Of a stretch of DNA of 40,672 nt, positions 33,000-39,926 are shown piece after piece. Source of the stretch: an uncultured Pseudorhodobacter sp. (GTDB taxonomy: Bacteria; Pseudomonadota; Alphaproteobacteria; Rhodobacterales; Rhodobacteraceae); assembly GCA_945957495.1 (NCBI GenBank), contig CAMFLG010000001.1, positions 1-40,672 of the forward strand, written 5' to 3'. How positions within the stretch are numbered: position 1 is the first letter of the stretch; each line of letters starts with the position of its first letter. Position numbers and translations under genes: made by a program. Under the pieces are notes generated by a model, which was given only the letters and a program-made list of their open reading frames with translations, did not search any database and was not told the origin of the DNA.

Positions 33000-33428
33000 T
33001 CAGTTGTTGGCGTTTTCGCCATCCTGCTCGCCGTCATTGCCATTTTCGCCGCCGTTTTCATTCTCGGCGCCGCCGTCCTGTTCGCCACTCTGCTGATCAT
33101 TTTCGGCCAGCGTGATGTTCATCACCTTGCCATCGGCGGGATTGATGGCGACGGTTTTCTCGCTGCCGTCGGCAAGCACCACATCGGCCATGATCAGATC
33201 AGGCGCACCACTTTCCCCGCTCTGGTATTCGATGCTGGACACCTTGCCGCCTGCCGCCGCTTCCGCGGCGGTAATCGCTTGGGAAAGGCTGGTGGGTGAG
33301 GCCAGGAAGGCCTGCGCTTCGGCCATCGGGTCTTCGGTTCCTTGGGTTTCGGCGAAGGCCGAGGCGCCAGAAATCAGGGAAAGCGCAAGAAGCGCGCCAG
33401 TGATCGTCAGGGAAGTCTTCGTTTTCAT
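33000..33428 (-). CDS. Exported PepSY-domain protein with acidic tail
   Basis: A 142-residue protein: signal peptide (cleaved near SAFAET, 26), one PepSY domain (SLSQAITAAEAAAGGKVSSIE, then DVVLADGSEKTVAINPADGKV) and a very acidic, Asn/Gln/Gly-rich tail from about residue 110. PepSY domains are common small periplasmic modules in two-component regulons and cation stress. GGAGAG precedes the ATG. It is a single-gene unit ending in a strong terminator; two TGTAAG half-sites 22 bases apart lie upstream. Function unknown; the acidic tail could bind cations. Confidence 0.85.
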   Translation of the reverse strand: MKTKTSLTITGALLALSLISGASAFAETQGTEDPMAEAQAFLASPTSLSQAITAAEAAAGGKVSSIEYQSGESGAPDLIMADVVLADGSEKTVAINPADGKVMNITLAENDQQSGEQDGGAENENGGENGNDGEQDGENANN

Positions 33429-33491
33429 GGGTCTCTCCAGTCAATCATGACCGCTGGTTGCGGCCTGATGAGAGACACATGGGGGTGCCAA

Positions 33492-33519
33492 CTTACACTC
33501 AGTTGTCAGCAGCCTTACA
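33492..33519 (-). promoter_or_regulatory. Paired TGTAAG half-sites upstream of the PepSY gene
   Basis: TGTAAG occurs on the minus strand at 33492-33497 and 33514-33519, exactly 22 bases (two 11-base steps) apart. The same half-site is used in the TCS2-type operators. The second one lies within nine bases of the MFS stop, so the whole upstream region is short. Confidence 0.45.
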
Positions 33520-33522
33520 ACC

Positions 33523-34719
33523 TCAGGCCCCGCGCGCGGTGGGCAGATTTCCGCCACGCTTGATAAGCAGGACCAAAGCCGCAGCACTGAACACAGCCCC
33601 CGTCAGGAAAGTCGCCGGGGCACCAAGGCTGTCCCACAAGAGCCCCGCCACAAGGCTAGCGATCAAGAGCGCAAACCCGCTGACCAGATTGAAAAACCCG
33701 TAAGCTGTGCCGCGCAGGTCCGCAGGGGCGGTATCGGCCACCATGACGGCCAGCAGGCCTTGTGTCATGCCCATGTGAACGCCCCAGACCGCCACTCCGG
33801 CAAGAACCACGGCCCAATGGGCGGAGTTGGCCAGAATGAGGTCTGCCACGATCAGCAAGGCCAGACCCCCGATCAATAGGGATTTGTGGCTGACCCGATC
33901 CGAAAGGCGGCCCAGCGGGTAGGCCGACAGTGCATAGACCAGGTTCATCACCACCATGACCAATGGTACAGTGGCCAGAGGAATGCCGCTTTGCTGCGCT
34001 CGCAGGACCAGAAACGCCTCGCTGAAGCGGGCCAGCGTAAAGACGGCGCCGATGCCGACAACCTGCCAGTAGGCGGGCGGCAAGCGGGCAAGACTGGTAC
34101 GCCGTATCGGGTTCTGCCGGATGGCTCCGGGTTTCGGCGGCGGCTCCTTCACGCCGAAAGCGAGGAGCGCAACGGCCATGGAACCGGGGAGGACAGCCAC
34201 CCAGAACACCGCCTGAAAGTCGTTGGACCACAGTAGCATCAGCCCCACCGCGATTAGCGGTCCGGCGAATGCGCCCACGGTATCAAGCGACTGGCGCAGC
34301 CCAAACGCAGCACCTCGCAACTCGGGCGGAGCGATATCGGCGACGAGCGCATCGCGCGGTGCACTGCGAATGCCCTTGCCCACGCGGTCCAAGAGCCGCG
34401 CGGTCAACACGACACCCACGCTTGGGGCAAGGGCGAACAGCGGCTTTGTGATCGCCCCAAGACCGTAGCCGATCAGCGCCAAGCCTTTGCGCCGCCCGAA
34501 CCAATCACTCAGCACGCCCGAAAATACCTTGACGATCAGCGCGGTTGCTTCGGCCAGCCCCTCGATCAGCCCGATCATCAGCGCACTGGCGCCTAAGGCG
34601 GTGACCATGAAAAGCGGCAGCAGGCTGTGGATCATCTCGGACGAGACATCCATCAGGAGACTGACGAAGCCCAGAACCCAGATGCCGGTCGGAATCTGGC
34701 TGCGGTTGGATGCGAACAT
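33523..34719 (-). CDS. MFS transporter of unknown substrate
   Basis: A 398-residue, 12-helix major facilitator protein. N-terminal WVLGFVSLLMDVSSEMIHSL and the loop motif DWFGRRKGLALIGYGLG (motif A-like) mark the superfamily; RVGKGIRSAPRDALVADIAP is a conserved cytosolic stretch of this subgroup. GGAG lies upstream of the ATG. It is divergent from the b561-PAP2 pair across a TCS2-type operator that also reads acceptably in this direction (TTGTAAG then CCGAAGG, 11 bases apart). Export of a small molecule is likely, but the substrate is not readable. Confidence 0.88.
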   Translation of the reverse strand: MFASNRSQIPTGIWVLGFVSLLMDVSSEMIHSLLPLFMVTALGASALMIGLIEGLAEATALIVKVFSGVLSDWFGRRKGLALIGYGLGAITKPLFALAPSVGVVLTARLLDRVGKGIRSAPRDALVADIAPPELRGAAFGLRQSLDTVGAFAGPLIAVGLMLLWSNDFQAVFWVAVLPGSMAVALLAFGVKEPPPKPGAIRQNPIRRTSLARLPPAYWQVVGIGAVFTLARFSEAFLVLRAQQSGIPLATVPLVMVVMNLVYALSAYPLGRLSDRVSHKSLLIGGLALLIVADLILANSAHWAVVLAGVAVWGVHMGMTQGLLAVMVADTAPADLRGTAYGFFNLVSGFALLIASLVAGLLWDSLGAPATFLTGAVFSAAALVLLIKRGGNLPTARGA

Positions 34720-34810
34720 GGTGCTGGCTCCGGGCGATGAACGGACTGGGTTGCAGCCGGACTGTGCGTCGGCATCCAGCGACGGCGCAACCTCGACGCC
34801 CTTCGGAAAC

Positions 34811-34837
34811 CTTACAAATTTGTGACCTGGCGGAAAG
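34811..34837. promoter_or_regulatory. TCS2-type operator between MFS and b561 genes
   Basis: Plus strand: TTGTGAC (34820-34826) and CGGAAAG (34831-34837), 11 bases apart, overlapping TTACA-AATT-TGTGA (34812-34825). Minus strand also carries TTGTAAG followed 11 bases later by CCGAAGG. It could serve both divergent genes. Confidence 0.6.
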
Positions 34838-34912
34838 GCTGGCGTGGATTTGGAGATTTAGTTGGGCGCATCGGTCCCGTCTTTCTGGCCGCCCCAATTG
34901 GAACACCTCGAC

Positions 34913-35524
34913 ATGCACAGCACCACTCCTGTCACCAACCTTCAAACCCGGCACAATCGCGCAACCCGCCTTCTGCACGCAGGTCTGGCCCTCGCCATCG
35001 TGACCCAGCTCTTGACCAGTCTGCAAATGCACGGACCGGATGATGTGCAGGCTGGCGATATCCTGTTTCAGGTTCATCGCTATTCGGGCCTTGCGGCCAC
35101 GGTCTTGGCCTTTGGGCTATGGGTCACAATTCTGGTGCGGTCGCGCGGCACCGACCTTGGCGCGCTGATCCCGTGGTTTTCCGGGCGGCGTTTGGCGGCG
35201 CTTGGTCGGGATATCAAGGTGCATGCCGAGGCAGGGTTAAAGTTGCGGCTTCCCGAGCATGACCCGCAGGCGGCCTTGCCTTCAGCCATTCATGGCCTTG
35301 GTCTTCTGCTGATCTCGGCTATGGCCGCCTCTGGCGCGATCTATTTCGTGCAGGTCGCTCTTGGTCTGCATTCGGCCGAACCGGATGGGATGATCGCGAT
35401 GACGGTTCACCTGGCGCTGGCCAATCTGGTCTGGGCCTACCTGATCGCCCACGCTGGCCTGGCCCTGCTGCACCATCTGTTGCAGTCGATGCGCCTGTCG
35501 ACGATGTGGTCCTTTGCCCGGTAA
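34913..35524 (+). CDS. Cytochrome b561 family membrane protein
   Basis: A 203-residue four-helix haem b protein for transmembrane electron transfer, probably quinol-linked. Candidate haem histidines lie in the first helix (LLHAGLALAIV), VHRYSGLAATV, IHGLGLLLI and the last helices (MTVHLALANLV, IAHAGLALLHHLL). The ATG at 34913 is chosen because the sequence after it matches family N-termini; an in-frame TTG at 34862 would add 17 unlikely residues. Ten bases separate it from the PAP2 gene. Superoxide- or cation-stress links are known for b561 proteins, not proven here. Confidence 0.88.
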   Translation: MHSTTPVTNLQTRHNRATRLLHAGLALAIVTQLLTSLQMHGPDDVQAGDILFQVHRYSGLAATVLAFGLWVTILVRSRGTDLGALIPWFSGRRLAALGRDIKVHAEAGLKLRLPEHDPQAALPSAIHGLGLLLISAMAASGAIYFVQVALGLHSAEPDGMIAMTVHLALANLVWAYLIAHAGLALLHHLLQSMRLSTMWSFAR

Positions 35525-35533
35525 GGCCCCGAT

Positions 35534-36154
35534 ATGTCCCTGTCAGCCGTCGAGCTTTGGAACCAGAATGCCTTTCTTGCAATCAACGCCGGTGCGCAAG
35601 CACCGGCCTATGTCGTCGCGATTGCCAGAATGCTGACAAGTTGGGCGATCTATCTCGCAATGATCCTGTTGGTATTTGCGTGGGTTCGGCGCGGCAGGGC
35701 CGTCAGATTTGCGCTGCTGGATGCGACATGCGCTGCGCTTATCGGCCTGGTCGCCGCGCAGGGGATTGCGGCGCTCTGGTATCATCCAAGACCATTCGAG
35801 ATCGGGCTGGGGCGCCAGTTGCTGGATCATGCCGCAGAATCATCGTTCCCAAGTGACCACGCCACTCTGATGTTCTCTTTGGCAGTATCCCTGCTTTTGA
35901 ATGCGGCAAGTCGGCGCTGGGGCGGCGTACTTCTGCTTTTGGGTTTCGCAGTGGCTTGGTCTCGCATTTACCTCGGGGTTCATTTTCCCCTCGATATGTT
36001 CGGCGCTTTTGGAGTGGCGGCCTTCGTGTCCTTCTTGATCAAATTGGTCGGTTCACACCTGCACCGCCTGTATTATCCACGGCTGATCTCGATCTACGAG
36101 ACAGGTCTTCATCGGCTACGGCTGCCAGATTACATTTTTCCACGCGCCTCGTAA
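35534..36154 (+). CDS. Undecaprenyl-diphosphatase of the PAP2 family (YbjG/BcrC-like)
   Basis: A 206-residue inner-membrane phosphatase that recycles undecaprenyl pyrophosphate, the lipid carrier for peptidoglycan. PAP2 motifs: YHPRPFEIGLG, DHAAESSFPSDHATLMFS and AWSRIYLGVHFPLDMFGA. The lysine of the classical first motif is absent, as it also is in E. coli YbjG, whose C-terminal half this protein follows closely. AAGG precedes the ATG. It is coupled to the b561 gene. BcrC-type enzymes confer bacitracin and envelope-stress resistance, which fits a regulon with an ABC exporter. Confidence 0.88.
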   Translation: MSLSAVELWNQNAFLAINAGAQAPAYVVAIARMLTSWAIYLAMILLVFAWVRRGRAVRFALLDATCAALIGLVAAQGIAALWYHPRPFEIGLGRQLLDHAAESSFPSDHATLMFSLAVSLLLNAASRRWGGVLLLLGFAVAWSRIYLGVHFPLDMFGAFGVAAFVSFLIKLVGSHLHRLYYPRLISIYETGLHRLRLPDYIFPRAS

Positions 36155-36230
36155 GAACAATGATTGGACCGGTCACTGCGCGGCTGTAAACCAACGGCTG
36201 GAACTTGCACGAATTGTGAAGACATGTGGG

Positions 36231-37592
36231 TCATGACACACCGACGATCCTGGCAAACCGCATTTCCACGCGCAGGCCCGGCATTGCATCTGCCAGAGCC
36301 AATTCGGCGCCATGCAGATCTGCCACGGCCTTGACCAAGGAAAGCCCAAGCCCCGTGCCTTCGGTCGTGCGGCTTTTCTCCAGACGATAAAGGCGGCGCA
36401 GCACCAAATCACGCTCCCCGGCCGGAATTCCCGGCCCGGAATCCGAAACAGACGCCGTCACCCGATTGGCCTCGGCCCGCACCCTGCAAGTGATCACCGT
36501 GCCCGACGGGCAATGCCGGATGGCGTTTTCGATCAGGTTTGCGAAGGCCTGAGTCAGTAGTTCCTTATCGCCCGTAACCCATGCGGCACTAGCCACATCG
36601 CACAGCAGGGTCTGGCCCGCATCTTCGGCCACTTCGACATAAACATCTCCGACGTCTCCAAGCAGTGCTGCCAGGTCGACCGGCGCGAATTTCTCCCGAC
36701 GCGCCCCAGCTTCGATCTGCGCGATGCGCAGCAGCGCGGAAAAAGTCCGGTCGATGGCCTCACTTTGCGCGATGGCGGCGGCGAGGTCGTCCTCGACTGG
36801 TGCAGAGATGGCTGCGTTGCGTGCCGCCTCCTCAATATGAATGCGCAGTCTGTTCAACGGCGTGCGCAATTCATGGGCGATGTCGGCGCTGACCTGACGC
36901 ATCGCCTCGACCAGGGCGCCAAGGCGGCCGAGCGTCTGGTTGATCTCGCCCGAAATCAGGTCGAGATCGTCACCACGGCCTGACACTGCCAATCGGGTGG
37001 ACAAATCCCCACCAGCGACCCGGTGGAGCGTGGAGGTTACATCGCTCAGACGGCGCTGAAGTTTGGAGGCGATCCAGGTTCCGGCAGCGATGGCCGCGAT
37101 TAGGACGGCCAAGGCAGACCAACCAAAGCCGGTCAGAATGATTTCGGACAGATCATCCAGATCGGCGTTACTGAGGCCGACGACCAGATAGTCGCCATGC
37201 AGATCGCCCGCATATACCCTGTAGGGATAGTCGGTCTGCACCCCCAGGACAGCCGCTTCAACGATGGACCAGCCCACTGGGATCGGAACATCGCGAATGT
37301 TGGAGGCCAGAACCCGGCCGGCAGCATCCCGCAGCAGAAAGACTGACGAATGGCTGGGGCTCGCGGTGATGCGGGCAGTTATCGCATCTACCAGATCCTG
37401 CTGATCAGCGGCATCCGATTGCTGCAAGGTCGTGAAGATTTCCATCAGCCGCGCATCCTGCCGATCAGCCAACTGCCGATGCAGCACGGTGTAGCCGACC
37501 GCCCCGACCACGATCAGCGCGCCAAGCACAGCAAGCGTGACGCCGAGCGCCAGCCGGAACGAGCTGTGCCGCCAGAGATCAGCGGGGCGCAT
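36231..37592 (-). CDS. TCS2 sensor histidine kinase
   Basis: A 453-residue kinase: TM1 about 13-36, periplasmic domain 37-153, TM2 154-176, HAMP, phospho-acceptor His240 in DIAHELRTPLNRL, N-box NLIENAIRHCPSG, G1 DSGPGIP, G2 GTGLGLSLVKAV. The sensor part has no Cys and few Met or His, so it lacks an obvious copper site, unlike TCS1. Its start overlaps the regulator stop by 14 bases. It converges with the PAP2 gene across 76 bases with no gene. Confidence 0.93.
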   Translation of the reverse strand: MRPADLWRHSSFRLALGVTLAVLGALIVVGAVGYTVLHRQLADRQDARLMEIFTTLQQSDAADQQDLVDAITARITASPSHSSVFLLRDAAGRVLASNIRDVPIPVGWSIVEAAVLGVQTDYPYRVYAGDLHGDYLVVGLSNADLDDLSEIILTGFGWSALAVLIAAIAAGTWIASKLQRRLSDVTSTLHRVAGGDLSTRLAVSGRGDDLDLISGEINQTLGRLGALVEAMRQVSADIAHELRTPLNRLRIHIEEAARNAAISAPVEDDLAAAIAQSEAIDRTFSALLRIAQIEAGARREKFAPVDLAALLGDVGDVYVEVAEDAGQTLLCDVASAAWVTGDKELLTQAFANLIENAIRHCPSGTVITCRVRAEANRVTASVSDSGPGIPAGERDLVLRRLYRLEKSRTTEGTGLGLSLVKAVADLHGAELALADAMPGLRVEMRFARIVGVS

Positions 37593-38256
37593 GAAGTGAA
37601 TAGCCCATGTTTTTCAGAGTGTGCAGCAAGGCCACCTCGAACGGCTTGTCGATCTTGGCGCGCAACCGGCTGATGTGGGTTTCAACCACTGACGTTTTCG
37701 GGTCAAAATGGAAATCCCAAACCCGCTCCAGAAGCATGGTGCGCGTGACCACCCGGCCTTCATTGCGCATCAAGACTTCAAGCAAGGTGAACTCCTTTGG
37801 TAGCAGATCAATCGCTTGCCCCCCGCGTGAGGCCTGCCTGCGCATCAGGTCCAGCTCCAGATCTGCGACCCTCAAGACTGTTCTTACCTCTTGCACCGGC
37901 GGACGGCGGGCCAAAGCGTTGACGCGTGCCAGCAGTTCGGCAAAGGCGAAGGGTTTGGTCAGATAATCGTCGCCACCGGCCTCCAGACCTTCGACCCGGT
38001 CGTCAATGCCGCCCAGGGCTGTGAGGAAGAGCACTGGAGTCTTGCGCCCGGCCGCCCGCAAGGCGCGCACTAATGACAGACCGTCAAGCCCGGGTATCAT
38101 GCGGTCTACAACAAGCACGTCATAGCTTTCCCGCGTGGCGGCAAACAGCCCATCCGTGCCATCGGCCAGGACATCGCAAACATGGCCGTTCTCGGTCAGA
38201 CCGCGAGCGACAAAGTCGGCGGCAGAGGGGTCGTCCTCGATCAGCAGGATGCGCAT
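37579..38256 (-). CDS. TCS2 response regulator (OmpR family, CopR/CusR-like)
   Basis: A 225-residue regulator: EDD pocket (7-9), Asp51 in VLVVDRMIPGLDGL, Thr79, Lys101 in LTKPF. The winged helix reads LLPKEFTLLEVLMRNEGRVVTR, LERVWDFHFDPKTSVVETHISRLR and a terminal LHTLKNMGYSL, the subtype of CopR/CusR/PcoR metal regulators. The ATG at 38256 is the receiver start; the 46-codon extension is rejected. Divergent from the 38430 gene across a TCS2-type operator, so autoregulation is likely. Palindromes of TTACA-N4-TGTAA form resemble CusR-type boxes (GACA-N4-TGTC). Confidence 0.92.
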   Translation of the reverse strand: MRILLIEDDPSAADFVARGLTENGHVCDVLADGTDGLFAATRESYDVLVVDRMIPGLDGLSLVRALRAAGRKTPVLFLTALGGIDDRVEGLEAGGDDYLTKPFAFAELLARVNALARRPPVQEVRTVLRVADLELDLMRRQASRGGQAIDLLPKEFTLLEVLMRNEGRVVTRTMLLERVWDFHFDPKTSVVETHISRLRAKIDKPFEVALLHTLKNMGYSLHAPR

Positions 38257-38335
38257 TGGCGGTCTTTCAAGCTCGGATATCTGGAAAGTGGTGACCAGAA
38301 TATGCGGGCGGCTTAACACATAGGTCGCGGCCACC

Positions 38336-38361
38336 ATACAAATCTGTAAGCTGGGCGAAAG
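38336..38361 (+). promoter_or_regulatory. TCS2-type operator upstream of the 38430 gene
   Basis: CTGTAAG (38344-38350) and GCGAAAG (38355-38361), 11 bases apart, with ATACA-AATC-TGTAA overlapping (38336-38349). Over 17 bases (CTGTAAG to GCGAAAG) it differs from the ABC-operon site at a single position (CTGG versus TTGG). Confidence 0.65.
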
Positions 38362-38429
38362 TTGGCTGCATGTTTGCCGGTTCAGAAGCGCCAAGGCCGG
38401 GTCACCTCCGGCATCAACCGGAGCAAACC

Positions 38430-38831
38430 ATGAGACAACTTCTCCTTGCCACGGCGCTGATCGCGCTGCCCGTGGCCGCCTTTACCGGCTACAATGTCTA
38501 CGAGGCCAAGGCGGCGGTCACGGCCAACGCCCCATCTGCCAGTCTTGGCGACCTGTCCAGCTTCAGAACGATCATCACCGATGTCCAAGCCATTGCCGCG
38601 AAGGGCGACCTCGTGGCGGCAAAGACCCGTGTCAAGGACTTTGAAATTGCCTGGGACGACAATGAAACCGGCCTGAAGCCGATGGACCCCGCCCATTGGG
38701 GCATGATCGACGAAGCCGCTGATGGTGCATTCACGGCCTTGCGCAGCGGCAATCCGGATCCTGCCCTTGTCACCGAAGCGCTGGTTGCGTTGCAGGCGTC
38801 ACTGCAAGATGCGGCGCAGGTGACGCAATGA
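38430..38831 (+). CDS. Small exported protein of unknown function
   Basis: A 133-residue protein with a signal peptide (MRQLLLATALIALPVAAF) and a helical body: SFRTIITDVQAIAAKGDLVAAKTRVKDFEIAWDDNE, then GMIDEAADGAFTALRSGNPDPALVTEALVALQ. The pattern resembles small periplasmic helical-bundle proteins. GGAG precedes the ATG. Its stop overlaps the start of the COG4705-type membrane gene (ATGA), so the two are likely to act together. A TCS2-type operator lies about 70 bases upstream. No named family recognised. Confidence 0.8.
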   Translation: MRQLLLATALIALPVAAFTGYNVYEAKAAVTANAPSASLGDLSSFRTIITDVQAIAAKGDLVAAKTRVKDFEIAWDDNETGLKPMDPAHWGMIDEAADGAFTALRSGNPDPALVTEALVALQASLQDAAQVTQ

Positions 38832-39634
38832 CCGCCATTTCTTCATCCGATCAGAAGGTTCCTCCCGTGCAGACTTCTGCTGTCGTCTATAATCGCGTGC
38901 CCGCCGTCACCGCAGATTTCTGGCTGATCAAACTGATGGCCGTGACCATGGGGGAAACTGCGGCGGACTACCTTGCCGTCAACCTCGGCTTCGGACTGAC
39001 GACGACTTCTCTGATCATGTCGGCCATTCTGATCGGTGCGCTTGTGCTGCAATTCGCGCAGAAGCGCTATGTGCCGTGGTCCTATTGGCTTGCTGTTGTG
39101 CTGATCAGCATCGTCGGCACTTTGGTGACCGACAACCTGGTGGACAACTTCGGCGTTTCGCTGATGACCACAACGATCCTGTTCACTGGGGCACTTGCTG
39201 CCACATTCGCGGTCTGGTTCGCCTCTGAGAGGACCCTGTCGATCCATGCGATCTTCACCACGAAGCGCGAGGCTTTTTACTGGCTCGCGATCCTGTTCAC
39301 CTTTGCCTTGGGAACGGCGGCTGGCGATCTGGTGGCCGAAGCCTTCGGCCTAGGATACCTCGCCACCGGCGTTTTGTTCGGAATGATCATTGCTTCGCTG
39401 ACGTTTGGCTATTTCTTCCTTGGCCTCGATCCGATCCTTGGCTTCTGGCTCGCCTACATCTTCACACGACCCTTAGGCGCCTCCTTCGGCGATCTCCTGT
39501 CGCAACCGATCCAATATGGCGGCTTTGGCCTTGGTACGATTATCACAAGCGCCCTGTTCCTTGGGACGATCATAGCCATTGTTGCCTGGATGAGTTTCAG
39601 TCGCCGTGGTGAGGACGGCGCAATTTTGAGCTGA
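38828..39634 (+). CDS. COG4705-type integral membrane protein
   Basis: A 268-residue protein with about eight transmembrane helices. The fold appears duplicated: FWLIKLMAVTMGETAADYLAVNLGFGL near the start recurs as FYWLAILFTFALGTAAGDLVAEAFGLG in the middle, each with a Gly-x-x-Ala-x-Asp helix centre, and TDNLVDNFG and RPLGASFGDLL supply two further related polar helices. These match the uncharacterised COG4705 family. Polar Asp/Thr in the helices suggest transport of an ion or small molecule. It is coupled to the exported protein upstream and followed by a hairpin terminator. Confidence 0.82.
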   Translation: MTAISSSDQKVPPVQTSAVVYNRVPAVTADFWLIKLMAVTMGETAADYLAVNLGFGLTTTSLIMSAILIGALVLQFAQKRYVPWSYWLAVVLISIVGTLVTDNLVDNFGVSLMTTTILFTGALAATFAVWFASERTLSIHAIFTTKREAFYWLAILFTFALGTAAGDLVAEAFGLGYLATGVLFGMIIASLTFGYFFLGLDPILGFWLAYIFTRPLGASFGDLLSQPIQYGGFGLGTIITSALFLGTIIAIVAWMSFSRRGEDGAILS

Positions 39635-39646
39635 CAAAGGCGCATT

Positions 39647-39681
39647 TGACGCCGGCATCAAACCTTTGGCTGCCGGCGTCA
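39647..39681 (+). terminator. Hairpin terminator after the COG4705-type gene
   Basis: A perfect 11-bp stem TGACGCCGGCA (39647-39657) / TGCCGGCGTCA (39671-39681) with a 13-base loop starts 12 bases after the stop. The downstream tract (ATATTTG) is a weak T-run. It marks the end of the envelope module. Confidence 0.6.
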
Positions 39682-39713
39682 TCCAATATTTGCCAAAGAT
39701 CGTCCTGCCGAAA

Positions 39714-39926
39714 CTAAAGAGGCTTCAGGCCCAGCTCCAAGTACTCAACTGGGCGACCGCTTTGGCTAAAGGCGCGAAACTCGCTCAAAGACCGCTTTCC
39801 GCCCTTTGTGACGTTCCAAGCATGATAGACGCAGTCGGCCAATGGCTTTCGTCTCTTGACCGCTGGATCCAATTCCAATTCTGGTGAGAAAGATCGCGCT
39901 AAAGGACGCTCAAACCCAATCAGCAA
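39714..39926 (-). CDS. Doubtful 70-residue reading frame at the virB11 3' end
   Basis: A TTG-started frame overlapping the last 17 bases of the virB11-like gene, reading through the 275-base gap: ERPLARSFSPELELD, then DCVYHAWNVTKGGKRSL and GRPVEYLELGLKPL. It has no ribosome site and no recognised family. It could be the remnant of a longer gene at the junction between conjugation and resistance DNA, or chance. Apart from the hairpin at 39647-39681, nothing else is seen in this gap. Confidence 0.2.
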   Translation of the reverse strand: MLIGFERPLARSFSPELELDPAVKRRKPLADCVYHAWNVTKGGKRSLSEFRAFSQSGRPVEYLELGLKPL

